Of a stretch of DNA of 64,000 nt, positions 30,356 through 40,101 are shown one piece after another. The notes under the pieces are model-generated. The model searched no databases, was not told the origin of the DNA, and worked only from the letters and a program-made list of their open reading frames with translations. The translations under genes were made by a program, and so were the position numbers. This DNA comes from Galbibacter sp. BG1. GTDB taxonomy: Bacteria; Bacteroidota; Bacteroidia; Flavobacteriales; Flavobacteriaceae. Position 1 is the stretch's first letter; every line of letters starts with the position of its first letter. The stretch is from positions 1,736,501-1,800,500 of the forward strand of contig NZ_CP058364.1 in NCBI RefSeq assembly GCF_013391805.1, read 5' to 3'.

Positions 30356-30444
30356 ATAGTATTTTGTTTTTCTCAAAATTAGAAGCATTTAAAGAAAATC
30401 AAAAATTTTAGATTCCTTTATTTATGCTTTTTAGTTATTATTCA

Positions 30445-30482
30445 TAAAAAAACTGTTCAATAGTAAAGGCTATTAAACAGTA
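30445..30482 (-). terminator. terminator of the dodecin gene
   Basis: A 12-bp stem with one mismatch (30452-30463 and 30470-30481) is followed on the minus strand by a run of seven T. Confidence 0.65.
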
Positions 30483-30503
30483 GTATTCTTAATTCAAAAA
30501 TTG

Positions 30504-30704
30504 TTAATCGAGTTCGAAAGTAATTTTTACATTCACTCGGTAATTGTCTATTTCGCCGTTTTTTACTGTCGCACTTTGCTCATTAACGTAAACCGATTTT
30601 ATGTTTTTAACCGATTTTGACGCTTTTTGGATTGCTGTTTTTGTGGCGTCTTCCCAGCTTTTACTGGAATTAGCCAATACTTCAATTACTTTTAAAACTG
30701 CCAT
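30504..30704 (-). CDS. dodecin-family flavin-binding protein
   Basis: The 66-residue protein matches dodecin (VLKVIEVLANSSKSWEDATKTAIQKASKSVKNIKSVYV), a dodecameric shell that stores riboflavin or FMN. The C-terminal strand VNVKITFELD is typical. It is monocistronic, with its own terminator at 30445-30482. The 280 bp upstream to the PiT gene hold no gene that I can see. Confidence 0.93.
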   Translation of the reverse strand: MAVLKVIEVLANSSKSWEDATKTAIQKASKSVKNIKSVYVNEQSATVKNGEIDNYRVNVKITFELD

Positions 30705-30984
30705 AATATTTATTTTTTTGATGTTAATTAGTCGTTATCTTTAAAGATAGTGGAATTTCTGCAAAACATGAAATTTGAGAGGCTAACTATTACGTTAATA
30801 AAGAGTTATTTCTTCTTAGGTAATGTTTTCGTAACTTTAAATTAACACTTTTATAGTTTTCTTGATGGATTTTTGCTAGCAGTCTTAAAGCCAAAAAAAA
30901 GGTTTAAGTCATGTTTTAAAAGCCGATGCAAGCTTTTAGATGCAAAAAAAAGGAATTAAGCTTCACTAGTGAGCAAGATAATTT

Positions 30985-33252
30985 ATGGAACAATTTTATA
31001 TTTTATTATTAGCGGCCTTATTTGTTTTAGCCGTTATCGATTTAACCGTAGGCGTAAGTAACGACGCCGTAAACTTTTTAAATTCTGCCGTAGGTTCTAA
31101 AGCAGCTTCCTTAAGGACCATTCTCTTAATAGCCAGTATCGGTGTTGCAGTAGGAGCAATATTTTCCTCTGGCCTTATGGAAGTGGCCCGAAAGGGGATT
31201 TTTAATCCGGGGCAATTTTATTTTGATGAAATCATGATCATTTTCATTTCGGTGATGATTACAGATGTATTGCTTTTAGATTTGTTTAATTCCCTAGAGT
31301 TGCCAACTTCTACTACTGTTTCCATTGTTTTTGAATTGCTTGGAGCTTCAGTGGCTATATCAATTTTAAAAATTTTGGAAGCCGACGATTCCATGGCTAC
31401 CTTGGCGAATTACATAAACAGTGATAAAGCCATTGAAATTATTTTGGGTATTTTGTTATCGGTAGTTATCGCTTTTACGGTCGGTGCTTTTGTTCAATGG
31501 ATCTCCCGGTTAATTTTTTCATTTCAATTTGAAAAGCGAATGAAATATGTTGGCGGTATTTTTGGGGGAGTAGCAATTACTTCGATAACTTACTTTATCT
31601 TGATAAAAGGAATAAAAGGGGTTACTGTTATTCCGGCATCGTTTTTAGAGTTTGTAGACAATAACAAACTTTTAATTGTATTGGGTTGCTTTGTGTTTTT
31701 TACCCTTATGTCGCAAATTTTAATACAATTCACAAAATACAGCGTATTAAAAATAATTATCCTTGTAGGGACTTTTGCGTTGGCTTTAGCCTTTGCAGGA
31801 AATGATTTGGTAAACTTTATTGGTGTTCCTATTGCTGCCTTTCAATCTTTCGAGTTATGGCAAGGGGCATATGAGGCTACTGGAGTTTTACCCAGCGATT
31901 TTGCTATGAACAGTCTGTCTGGGCAAGTGGAAACACCAACCTATTTGCTGGTGTTTGCTGGAATGGTTATGGTAGTTACACTTTGGTTGTCTAAAAAGGC
32001 CCGATCTGTAATGTATACCGAAATTAACTTGGCAAGAAGCGGTGAGGGGCATGAAAAGTTTGAACCGAATTTTCTTTCCCGATTGGTAGTAAGAAGTACC
32101 GTGAGTTTGAACGAAGCGATCTCATATGTTATTCCAAACAATATTCAGTCTAAAATAGAAGCTAGGTTTTCCAAACCTTCAGAAAAAAAAGCCAAAAGAA
32201 ATAGCGAGGAACCTGCATTCGATATGGTGAGGGCATCGGTAAATTTAATGGTGGCCAGTATTTTAATTTCCATGGCCACATCCCTAAAACTTCCTTTGTC
32301 GACTACCTATGTATCTTTTATGGTGGCTATGGGAACATCCCTTTCCGATAAAGCATGGGGAAGGGAAAGTGCGGTTTATAGGGTAGCTGGGGTTTTTAAC
32401 GTTATCGGCGGATGGTTTGTAACCGCTGTGGTTGCGTTTATTGCGGCAGCAATTTTTTCTACCATCATTTTTTACGGGGAAGGATGGGCGATAATTATCC
32501 TTTTAATAGTTGCGGTAGTTTTACTGATAAGAAGCTTTGTGACTTACCGGAAAAAGCAAAGGGAATTGGATGGTGAGGAAAAGATAGACAGAACCTCTTT
32601 GATTACCATTAATGAGATAATCACCGACAGTTCCGATAATATTTCCGGAGTAATCAAAAGAATCAGTAAGATCTATAGCGATGTTGTGGATAATTTGGGG
32701 CTTCAGGATCTGGCGAAGCTTAAAAAATCTAAAAAACAGTTGAAAAAACTCGATGATGAAGTGGAAACTTTAAAGAGTGATATTTTCTATTTTATCAAGT
32801 CGCTGGATGAAAGTTCAGTGGAAGCCAGTAAGTTTTATATTCTTACGCTGGACAATCTTCAAGATATGCTACAATCTATAGGCTATATCGGGAAGAACAG
32901 TTATTCGCATGTGAATAACAACCATAAAAATTTAAAATTCAATCAGATACGTGATTTAAAGCGCATTAATAATCAATTGGAAGAACTTTTCAATAGAATA
33001 ATAAAGGACTTCGAATCTCAGAGTTTTTCAGATATAGCCTCAATTATTGAAGATAAGAAAGAACTGTTGGATCACGTTTCTAATCTGATTCAGAAACAAA
33101 TTGAACGTATTAGAAGTACAGAAACAAGCCCCAAAAACACAAAGTTGTATTTCGGACTCCTACTGGAGACAAAAGACTTAATTACGGCAACCATAAATCT
33201 ACTTACCCTTTTTGATGAATTTCAGGAAAACTATAAACGGATCAAAAAATAA
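30985..33252 (+). CDS. PiT-family inorganic phosphate transporter with C-terminal PhoU-like region
   Basis: The 755-residue protein has the PiT signature halves GVSNDAVNFLNSAVGSKAAS near the N-terminus and GNDLVNFIGVPIAAFQ in the middle, with about ten to twelve helices and the repeat LPLSTTYVSFMVAMGTS. From about residue 540 onward the protein is hydrophilic and helical (SKKQLKKLDDEVETLKSDIFYFIKSL), resembling PhoU. This makes a fused transporter-regulator, as known in Bacteroidota. It would import phosphate with H+ or Na+. Confidence 0.92.
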   Translation: MEQFYILLLAALFVLAVIDLTVGVSNDAVNFLNSAVGSKAASLRTILLIASIGVAVGAIFSSGLMEVARKGIFNPGQFYFDEIMIIFISVMITDVLLLDLFNSLELPTSTTVSIVFELLGASVAISILKILEADDSMATLANYINSDKAIEIILGILLSVVIAFTVGAFVQWISRLIFSFQFEKRMKYVGGIFGGVAITSITYFILIKGIKGVTVIPASFLEFVDNNKLLIVLGCFVFFTLMSQILIQFTKYSVLKIIILVGTFALALAFAGNDLVNFIGVPIAAFQSFELWQGAYEATGVLPSDFAMNSLSGQVETPTYLLVFAGMVMVVTLWLSKKARSVMYTEINLARSGEGHEKFEPNFLSRLVVRSTVSLNEAISYVIPNNIQSKIEARFSKPSEKKAKRNSEEPAFDMVRASVNLMVASILISMATSLKLPLSTTYVSFMVAMGTSLSDKAWGRESAVYRVAGVFNVIGGWFVTAVVAFIAAAIFSTIIFYGEGWAIIILLIVAVVLLIRSFVTYRKKQRELDGEEKIDRTSLITINEIITDSSDNISGVIKRISKIYSDVVDNLGLQDLAKLKKSKKQLKKLDDEVETLKSDIFYFIKSLDESSVEASKFYILTLDNLQDMLQSIGYIGKNSYSHVNNNHKNLKFNQIRDLKRINNQLEELFNRIIKDFESQSFSDIASIIEDKKELLDHVSNLIQKQIERIRSTETSPKNTKLYFGLLLETKDLITATINLLTLFDEFQENYKRIKK

Positions 33253-33416
33253 TGGACATTCTTATATGAAAACTCATTTTACTGTGAAATTTTTAGGTTG
33301 AAAAAGTTAAAAAGAAGCCATTTTCTTTTATGATGTATTAGTGATGTAGCGTATTTCTTGTGCCATATCTTGGGTTTTGACTAGTTTCGGGATTTATCCA
33401 TATAAATTTTTTTGGT

Positions 33417-35243
33417 ATGATTTTAAGCAGTAAAACATCTCAACGATTACTATTTTCATTATTGGTATTTGTTACCTTTCTTCAGTTAAATGCACAAGAA
33501 ACCCTTTCAAAAAAAGACTACAAAACGTACTGTAACCCCATAGATCTGGATTATACATACATGTCTCATTATCGAGGTAGGAGCGATGTTTCTTACCGTT
33601 CTGGGGCAGATCCCGCCATAGTGAATTTTAAGGGTAAGTATTATATGTTTGTGACCCGATCGCATGGTTATTGGGTATCTTCGGATATGAGCTCGTGGAA
33701 ATTTATAAAACCCCAAGGTTGGTATTTTAATGGGAGCAATGCACCTGCAGCGGCCGTTAGAAATGGCAAAATTTTAGTGTTGGGAGATCCATCTGGCCGC
33801 GGGGCAGTAATAGAAACCGATAATCCGGAGTTAGGCGATTGGAAAACGAATTATGCGGTTATAAACGTTCCCAACGGAGTGCAGGATCCAGATCTTTTTG
33901 TGGATGATGACAATAGAGTGTATTTATATGAGGAGTCTTCCAACAAGTGGCCAATCCATGGCGTGGAGTTGGATACTGCAAACTATTATATTCCTATAGG
34001 GGAACAAAAAGATTTATTCAATTTAGAGCCAGAAAAACATGGCTGGGAACGTTTTGGTCAAGATCATAAATCGGAAATTAAACCTTTTATCGAAGGCCCT
34101 TGGATGGTAAAACACGGCGATACTTACTATTTGGAATATGGTGCTCCTGGTACGCAATGGAATGTTTATGCCGACGGTGTTTACACCAGTAAGAGTCCGC
34201 TTGGGCCTTTTACTTATGCGCCATACAATCCCATCTCCTATAAGCCTGGTGGTTTTTTAAAAGGTTCTGGGCATGGAAGCACGGTAAAAGATAATAATGG
34301 TAATTATTGGCATTTTTCTACCATGGCCATTTCTGTTAACTATAAGTTTGAAAGAAGACTCGGGATGTACCCTGCCGGTTTTGAGGAAAACGGACAAATG
34401 TTTGTGAATACAGCTTATGGAGACTATCCCCAATATTTACCCGGTACTGAGGTAAAAGACCATAAAGAACGCTTTACGGGCTGGATGTTGCTTTCCTACA
34501 ATAAACCCGTTAGTACCAATTCTGCTATAGTGGAAGGCGAAAGTAAAGTGGTAGACGAAAGCGAGAAAGGATATATGCAAGAGCAGATAAAGGGATATGA
34601 AATTGAAAAGATCAATGATGAAGAAATAAGGTCTTATTGGGTATCTGCCGCAAACAACGATTCTATTTATGTTCAAATGGATTTAGAAAAGCCAATGGAT
34701 GTAAAAGCAATCCAGATCAACTTTCAAGATTACAAAAGCAACGTTTTTGGTAAACCTGATACCCTAAAACAACGTTTTACTATCGAAGCATCTTTGGATG
34801 GTAAAAAGTGGAAAACCATTGCCGATTATTCCAAAAACAATAGGGATATGCCCCATGGTTATATTGAGCTTTCAAATCCGGTGGAAGCACAATATATTAA
34901 ATACAACCATGTATATTGTACTAATGAATATTTAGCGATCTCAGAGCTTAGGGTATTCGGTAACGGAAAAGAAAAAAATCCAAAAACGCCAAAAGATTTT
35001 TCGGCAGAACGTCAAGAAGATAGAAGAAACACCTTATTAACCTGGAAAAAGGTTAAGGATGCGACAGGGTATGTGATTTACTGGGGGATTTCTAAAGACA
35101 AATTAAACCTTTCTGCACTGATGTACGGAGAACCTGATTATGAATTAAGGGCTCTAAATACCGATCAGGGATATTATTATCAGGTGGAGGCGTTTAATGA
35201 AAATGGAATTTCCAAAAAGAGCAAAATTTTATATACTGAATAA
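33417..35243 (+). CDS. GH43-like glycoside hydrolase with discoidin and FN3 domains
   Basis: The 608-residue secreted protein has a signal peptide (LLFSLLVFVTFLQLNAQ). A five-bladed propeller of the GH43/62 clan (about 35-340) follows, with likely catalytic acids in RSGADPAIV (base), VQDPDLFVDDD (pKa modulator) and FIEGPWMVKHG (acid). Then comes a discoidin/F5/8 type C domain (about 400-520) and a short fibronectin-III-like end (WKKVKDATGYVIYWG). The last domain suggests binding to polysaccharide. Substrate is not predictable from sequence alone. No other GH genes adjoin it. The start ATG has an AT-rich leader. Confidence 0.87.
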   Translation: MILSSKTSQRLLFSLLVFVTFLQLNAQETLSKKDYKTYCNPIDLDYTYMSHYRGRSDVSYRSGADPAIVNFKGKYYMFVTRSHGYWVSSDMSSWKFIKPQGWYFNGSNAPAAAVRNGKILVLGDPSGRGAVIETDNPELGDWKTNYAVINVPNGVQDPDLFVDDDNRVYLYEESSNKWPIHGVELDTANYYIPIGEQKDLFNLEPEKHGWERFGQDHKSEIKPFIEGPWMVKHGDTYYLEYGAPGTQWNVYADGVYTSKSPLGPFTYAPYNPISYKPGGFLKGSGHGSTVKDNNGNYWHFSTMAISVNYKFERRLGMYPAGFEENGQMFVNTAYGDYPQYLPGTEVKDHKERFTGWMLLSYNKPVSTNSAIVEGESKVVDESEKGYMQEQIKGYEIEKINDEEIRSYWVSAANNDSIYVQMDLEKPMDVKAIQINFQDYKSNVFGKPDTLKQRFTIEASLDGKKWKTIADYSKNNRDMPHGYIELSNPVEAQYIKYNHVYCTNEYLAISELRVFGNGKEKNPKTPKDFSAERQEDRRNTLLTWKKVKDATGYVIYWGISKDKLNLSALMYGEPDYELRALNTDQGYYYQVEAFNENGISKKSKILYTE

Positions 35244-35251
35244 GTAACTAC

Positions 35252-35290
35252 AAAAGGCCTGAAAAATCACGATTTTCCAGGCCTTTTTTT
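35252..35290. terminator. bidirectional terminator between GH43 and Nfu genes
   Basis: The arms AAAAGGCCTG and CAGGCCTTTT, with further A/T pairs inside, form a long stem; T runs follow on the plus strand and A runs precede it, so it can serve both convergent genes. Confidence 0.75.
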
Positions 35291-35309
35291 CAGTTATGCT
35301 TTTTTGGGT

Positions 35310-36227
35310 TTACCCGTTAATAGCAACGACTTCGTTTACTTTCCCTTCCAACATACTTTTTAGCATGTTTTCTATTCCGTTCTTCAGTGTAAATGTAGAA
35401 GATGGACAACCACTGCATGCTCCTTGAAGTATAACACTTACTGTTTTAGAGTTTTCATCATACGATTGAAACAAAATATTACCACCATCACTCGCAACGG
35501 CTGGTTTTACATATTCTTCTAATATATCAATAATTTCTTTGGACGTATCGTCCAAGTTTTCGGTGTCTACACTTTTATTATTGGTTGTGGCGGTTTGTGC
35601 ATTTGGAGACGAAGCTGCTGCAGCATCCAAAACAATCTCTTTGCCTTCTTCAATATATTTTCTAATATATTCTCTTAACTCCACAACAATATCGTCCCAT
35701 TCGGCGATGTCGTATTTTAAAATGGAGATGTAATTCTCATCAATAAATACTTCCTTTACAAAAGGAAAATGAAAAAGACCGCTGGCAAGAGGCGAGTTTT
35801 TAGCTTCTTCAATATTTTTAAATTCGTAGGTAGAAAGCACAAGTTTTTTATTGCATACAAACTTTAAAGCAGCCGGGTTGGGAGTGCTTTCGGCGTATAC
35901 GGTCACTGGTACTTTAGAAGGTGTGTTTTCATCCTCGATAATTACGGGCTCTCCAGAATTTAAATAATTTTCAATTTGTTCTGCAACTTCATTTTGAACA
36001 TCTGGCCACTCCACGATGTCGTATCTTTCCACTGCTACAAAATTTCCCGAGATATATACAGTTTTGGTAAAAGGAAGGTAAAAAAGCTGCTTCGCTAAGG
36101 GTGAATTTTTAGCTTCATCTACATTTTTAAACTCGTAATTTTGCTTCCGGGTTAAAAATTTATTGGCTTCAAATTTAACGATTGCCGGGCGGTTGGTAGG
36201 CTGTATTTTTATTTTAAAGGATTCCAT
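35310..36227 (-). CDS. NifU/Nfu-like Fe-S scaffold with two N-terminal Nfu domains
   Basis: The 305-residue protein holds two consecutive Nfu_N domains (about 1-95 and 100-190; compare KNSPLAKQLFYLPFTKTVYI and KNSPLASGLFHFPFVKEVFI) and a C-terminal NifU domain with the cluster motif GACSGCPSSTFTLKNGIE. It would assemble or carry [4Fe-4S] clusters for apoproteins. The duplicated N-terminal domain is usual in Bacteroidota. Confidence 0.93.
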   Translation of the reverse strand: MESFKIKIQPTNRPAIVKFEANKFLTRKQNYEFKNVDEAKNSPLAKQLFYLPFTKTVYISGNFVAVERYDIVEWPDVQNEVAEQIENYLNSGEPVIIEDENTPSKVPVTVYAESTPNPAALKFVCNKKLVLSTYEFKNIEEAKNSPLASGLFHFPFVKEVFIDENYISILKYDIAEWDDIVVELREYIRKYIEEGKEIVLDAAAASSPNAQTATTNNKSVDTENLDDTSKEIIDILEEYVKPAVASDGGNILFQSYDENSKTVSVILQGACSGCPSSTFTLKNGIENMLKSMLEGKVNEVVAING

Positions 36228-36312
36228 TTCATCTAATTTATGGCAAAATTACGAAACATAAGCCATCTTTTAATATATTTGGAGGCATAACCTACTAATT
36301 TAAAATACGCTA

Positions 36313-37308
36313 ATGGCTTTTTTCGCTAGATTTGGTGCTTTTGTACTATTGGTTCTTTCCCTTGCTAATACTTATGCCCAAGAGGGTATTCCTGTATATT
36401 TCGATTATTTATCAGATAATTATTATTTAATCCATCCTTCCATGGCCGGTGTAAGCCAGGGCGGCAAAATTCGTCTCACAGCTAGAAAACAATGGTTCGA
36501 TGTGGAACGAGCCCCTGCTTTGCAAACTATGAGTGCAAATGTTAGGGTGGGTGAGAAAAGTGGAGTTGGAGCGATTTTGTTCAACGACCGAAATGGATAT
36601 CATTCGCAAACTGGAATGAAGCTTACTTATGCACATCATCTAACGTTATCTGATTATAGGGACGGAGTAAATCAACTTTCTTTTGGTCTTAATGTTGGCT
36701 TTCTTCAAAGTAGATTGGACGAATCGGAATTTGTGTCTATTATTCCAGACCCAATTATTACTGGAACAAGTAACAATGTAAATTACTTTAATATCGATGC
36801 AGGGATGTCTTATAACTTTTTAGAGTTTTATGCACATTTCACGGTGCGTAATCTGCTAGGAAGTGGAAGGGATCTCTATTCTGCGGAAGAAATTGATAAC
36901 CTTAGGCGTTATTTGTTTTCTGCCGGGTATGTGTTTGGTAAGAACCTCTGGCAGGTAGAACCATCTTTTCTTTTGCAATTTGCGGAATATACCGAAGAAT
37001 CTTCGGTGGATTTAAACGCGAAAGTATATAGGGAGCTTGATTTTGGCACTGTATGGGGCGGATTGTCCTATCGAAGAAGCTTCGACGGAGCACAATATGA
37101 AATAGGTGGAGGTACTACTTCACAAAAACTTCAATTGGTCACACCGTTTATTGGCGTTAACCTCAAGCATTTTATGTTCTCTTACAATTACTCTTATCAA
37201 CAAGGGGATATCCGCTTTGATGAAGGCGGATTTCATCAAATAACCATTGGTTACGATTTCGGTCAAGGAGAGAAGCGATATAATTGTAAATGCCCTGCGG
37301 TAAATTAA
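36313..37308 (+). CDS. PorP/SprF-family type IX secretion outer-membrane protein
   Basis: The 331-residue protein has a signal peptide ending YAQ and the family start VYFDYLSDNYYLIHPSMAG, then alternating strands of an outer-membrane barrel (GVNLKHFMFSYNYSYQQGD). SprF-like proteins help secrete SprB-type adhesins and related cargo through the SprA pore, and often anchor one specific cargo. No large adhesin gene adjoins it here, so the partner is not visible. Confidence 0.88.
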   Translation: MAFFARFGAFVLLVLSLANTYAQEGIPVYFDYLSDNYYLIHPSMAGVSQGGKIRLTARKQWFDVERAPALQTMSANVRVGEKSGVGAILFNDRNGYHSQTGMKLTYAHHLTLSDYRDGVNQLSFGLNVGFLQSRLDESEFVSIIPDPIITGTSNNVNYFNIDAGMSYNFLEFYAHFTVRNLLGSGRDLYSAEEIDNLRRYLFSAGYVFGKNLWQVEPSFLLQFAEYTEESSVDLNAKVYRELDFGTVWGGLSYRRSFDGAQYEIGGGTTSQKLQLVTPFIGVNLKHFMFSYNYSYQQGDIRFDEGGFHQITIGYDFGQGEKRYNCKCPAVN

Positions 37309-37343
37309 TGTGCTAACGTTACCTTTGTGTAAACGAAGGGAAT

Positions 37344-37859
37344 ATGATAGTAAAAGGAGTTAACGGAAAACATCCGTCTTTTGGGAAAGACATTTTTCTT
37401 GCTGAAAACGCCACCGTTGTCGGCGATGTAGAAATGGGCGACTATTGCAGTGTATGGTTTAATGCTGTAGTGCGAGGCGATGTGCATTACATAAAAATTG
37501 GCAACAAAGTAAATATTCAAGACGGGGCCGTAATTCATTGTACCTATAAAAAATACCCTACCACTATTGGCAATAATGTATCTATTGGTCATAATGCCAT
37601 CGTTCATGGTTGTACCATACAGGATAACGTGCTTATTGGTATGGGAAGCATCGTTATGGATAATTGTGTGGTAGAAAGCAACGCCATTATAGCCGCTGGG
37701 GCAGTGGTAACCCAGAATACCAGGGTGGAATCAGGCGCTATTTATGCGGGGGTTCCCGCTAAGAAAGTAAAAGATATCAGTGAAGATCTCAGTAAGAATG
37801 AAGTGGAGCGCATTGCAAATAGTTATGTAACCTACGCATCTTGGTTTAAAGGAGATTAA
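37344..37859 (+). CDS. gamma-class carbonic anhydrase-like protein
   Basis: The 171-residue left-handed beta-helix has hexapeptide repeats and the zinc ligands in QDGAVIHC and SIGHNAIVHGC. It matches the YrdA/PaaY group. Activity as carbonic anhydrase is uncertain without the proton shuttle loop, which is absent in this group. Confidence 0.92.
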   Translation: MIVKGVNGKHPSFGKDIFLAENATVVGDVEMGDYCSVWFNAVVRGDVHYIKIGNKVNIQDGAVIHCTYKKYPTTIGNNVSIGHNAIVHGCTIQDNVLIGMGSIVMDNCVVESNAIIAAGAVVTQNTRVESGAIYAGVPAKKVKDISEDLSKNEVERIANSYVTYASWFKGD

Positions 37860-37913
37860 TTTTCAAAAACAATATAATTTCTATTTTTGCTAAAAACAGA
37901 AAAACATTTAGTT

Positions 37914-38789
37914 ATGAATGCATATATTTTTCCTGGACAGGGAGCACAATTTGTAGGAATGGGTTTGGATTTATACGAAAAATCGGACCTTGCCAAAAAG
38001 TTATTTGAAGAAGCGAACGATATTTTAGGCTTTTCCATTACCGACATTATGTTTAAAGGAACGGCCGAAGATTTAAAACAAACCAAAGTTACACAACCAG
38101 CGGTGTTTTTACATTCGGTTATTTTAAGCAAGGTGTTGGGTGGTAGTTTCAATCCAGATATGGTAGCAGGACATTCTTTGGGAGAGCTTTCTGCATTGGT
38201 AGCAAACGAAACCTTAAGTTTCGAAGACGGTCTCCAATTGGTTTCCAGAAGAGCTTTGGCTATGCAGAAGGCCTGCGAGATTACTCCAAGTACCATGGCC
38301 GCAGTTTTAGGTTTGGAAGATGCTGTGGTGGAGCAGGTTTGTGAGGAGACAGAAGGAATCGTTGTGGCGGCAAATTACAATTGCCCAGGGCAGTTGGTTA
38401 TTTCTGGAGAAGTGGAAGCTATTAATAAGGCCTGCGAAACGCTTAAAGAAAGAGGAGCTAAGAGAGCATTGGTATTGCCGGTAGGGGGTGCGTTCCATTC
38501 CCCGCTAATGGAACCGGCAAGAGAAGAATTGGCTGCCGCTATAGAACAGACTTCATTCAATAAGCCTGTTTGTCCTATTTATCAAAATGTAACCACTACC
38601 GCTGTTACAAGTCCAGATGAGATTAAGAAGAATTTAATGGCACAGTTAACGGCACCTGTAAAATGGACACAAAGTGTACAAAATATGGTTAAAGATGGCG
38701 CTATTCTTTTCACCGAAGTTGGTCCTGGTAAAGTGCTCCAAGGTTTGGTTAAGAAGATACATAGGGAAGCAGAGGTAACCTCGGCTTAA
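37914..38789 (+). CDS. fabD: malonyl CoA-acyl carrier protein transacylase FabD
   Basis: FabD loads malonate from CoA onto ACP for fatty acid synthesis. The 291-residue protein begins MNAYIFPGQGAQFVGMG (ATG 37914), with nucleophile Ser88 in GHSLGE and the His in GGAFHSPLM. A -7 box TATTTTTG lies at 37882-37889. An in-frame start at 37887 is rejected because it adds nine non-conserved residues. Confidence 0.97.
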   Translation: MNAYIFPGQGAQFVGMGLDLYEKSDLAKKLFEEANDILGFSITDIMFKGTAEDLKQTKVTQPAVFLHSVILSKVLGGSFNPDMVAGHSLGELSALVANETLSFEDGLQLVSRRALAMQKACEITPSTMAAVLGLEDAVVEQVCEETEGIVVAANYNCPGQLVISGEVEAINKACETLKERGAKRALVLPVGGAFHSPLMEPAREELAAAIEQTSFNKPVCPIYQNVTTTAVTSPDEIKKNLMAQLTAPVKWTQSVQNMVKDGAILFTEVGPGKVLQGLVKKIHREAEVTSA

Positions 38790-38925
38790 GGAATTCTTGA
38801 TTCGAAGCTAATTTTCGTGATGGGTTAACAGCGAATTAACAATTCTAGTTAAATTTGTTTAAATTGTTAAGATTCAATGTTTTTAATATGTATCTTAGGG
38901 TTATAACCAAAAAATCTTAAAACAT

Positions 38926-39087
38926 ATGTTACGTTGGACAATCATTTTTTTAATAATTGCTATAATAGCTGCAGTATTTGGATTCGGTGGAATTGCCGGA
39001 GCTTCTGCAGGGATAGCTAAAATTCTATTTTTCATTTTTGTAGTTTTATTTTTAATTACATTAATAAGTAGAATTGCCAAAAGATAA
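38926..39087 (+). CDS. small DUF1328/YtjA-like membrane protein
   Basis: This 53-residue ORF ([20 protein letters not shown]...) encodes two hydrophobic helices around a glycine-rich turn and ends SRIAKR. This is the pattern of DUF1328 membrane proteins, widespread and of unknown function, sometimes linked to stress. It is well separated from neighbours, with a possible -7 box TAAATTTG at 38850-38857, and its stop lies 30 bp before the next small gene. Confidence 0.82.
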   Translation: MLRWTIIFLIIAIIAAVFGFGGIAGASAGIAKILFFIFVVLFLITLISRIAKR

Positions 39088-39117
39088 ATAACACTTTAAC
39101 CATTAAATTTAAACAAG

Positions 39118-39303
39118 ATGAAAAAGATATTCTTAACAATGGCCTTGGTGTTTACATTAGGGGCATTCACGACAAGTTGTAAAGAAAAGAAAGATACACC
39201 TGCTGAACAAGTAGAAGAGGCTGCTGAAGACGTAGGGGACGATATCGAGGAAGGTGCCGAAGAAGTTGAAGATGAAATCGACGATATGTCTGATGACAAT
39301 TAA
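39118..39303 (+). CDS. small acidic lipoprotein
   Basis: The 61-residue protein has a lipoprotein signal (FLTMALVFTLGAFTTSCKEK; lipidated Cys21) and a tail made almost only of E, D and A. It may be a surface or periplasmic buffer of charge; no function can be assigned. A strong hairpin terminator follows. Confidence 0.78.
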   Translation: MKKIFLTMALVFTLGAFTTSCKEKKDTPAEQVEEAAEDVGDDIEEGAEEVEDEIDDMSDDN

Positions 39304-39309
39304 TATAAT

Positions 39310-39341
39310 AAAGAAGCCGCGTTTTAAAACGCGGCTTCTTT
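39310..39341. terminator. bidirectional terminator
   Basis: A perfect 32-bp palindrome with a GC-rich core AGCCGCG/CGCGGCT and T/A flanks separates the acidic lipoprotein gene from the convergent small gene. Confidence 0.85.
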
Positions 39342-39365
39342 ATTAAAATATATCAAATAAATATT

Positions 39366-39557
39366 TTAAGCGGTTAAATTACAATCTTCACAATCCTTAA
39401 TTTTACCATAATAAGTCTCTCTATATTTGTGAATAGTCTTCATAGGTAAACCCAATAAATGCTTTTTAATGTAAGTAACTCTTACATTAATACTACCCAT
39501 TTTTTTACTATACCTTTTTTCTAATTTTGTTTTTCTTCTAATCTTTATAAATGCCAT
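39366..39557 (-). CDS. small basic protein with C-terminal CxxC, unknown function
   Basis: The start at 39557 gives a 63-residue lysine- and arginine-rich protein (MAFIKIRRKTKLEKRYSKKM...) ending KDCEDCNLTA. An upstream in-frame start adds a hydrophobic stretch with no support. Basic charge and the CxxC suggest nucleic acid or metal binding, but this is inference. Confidence 0.6.
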   Translation of the reverse strand: MAFIKIRRKTKLEKRYSKKMGSINVRVTYIKKHLLGLPMKTIHKYRETYYGKIKDCEDCNLTA

Positions 39558-39832
39558 AATGTCTATTTGCACTACAAATATCGTAAATATAGTCTTTAAA
39601 GTCAAATAGTTATAAATTATGCTTTTGATATTACTAAAGGAAAAATCTATAGTAGGTGCTTGTGTTATTTGTTTTTATAATTGATTTAAGCGATTATATC
39701 AGTCAATTTTTGGGTGGATAAAGCAATCTACAATGGAAAATCTTTAATAATTTGTAGATGTGATAATGTGGGTAAGAATCAATTGAGGGATTCTTTTTCT
39801 TTAAAAAATAAAAAATAATTAAAATTGAAAAT

Positions 39833-39976
39833 ATGAAACAGTCAACAATATTTGGAATTGCATCAGCTATTTTTAGAAAGAGAAAATATAAAATTATTTT
39901 TGTTGGAATTCAACTTTTGGTTCTGGCCTATCAAATAATTAAAAAGAAAGACGAACCTAAACGGTTGAATAGTTGA
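39833..39976 (+). CDS. possible 47-residue membrane peptide
   Basis: The ORF encodes MKQSTIFGIASAIFRKRKYK, a hydrophobic stretch (IIFVGIQLLVLAYQII) and a basic tail. The positive-inside pattern and an A-rich region before the ATG make it plausible, but short AT-rich ORFs arise by chance. The rest of 39606-40101 shows no other gene. Confidence 0.35.
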   Translation: MKQSTIFGIASAIFRKRKYKIIFVGIQLLVLAYQIIKKKDEPKRLNS

Positions 39977-40101
39977 TAAGAAGAAGCCGAGATAACTACT
40001 GAGGAGAAAAATGTTATAAAAGTAGTTGCTTGAAGTGCTTTTGGGAATAAAGAATCGGATTATCATCTTTTTAATTAATTTTATATTTTTAATTAGATTT
40101 T

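Noticed and set aside
30705-30984. Possible gene or RNA in the 280-bp gap before the PiT transporter
   Set aside because: Only A-runs and no open frame or convincing structure are visible.
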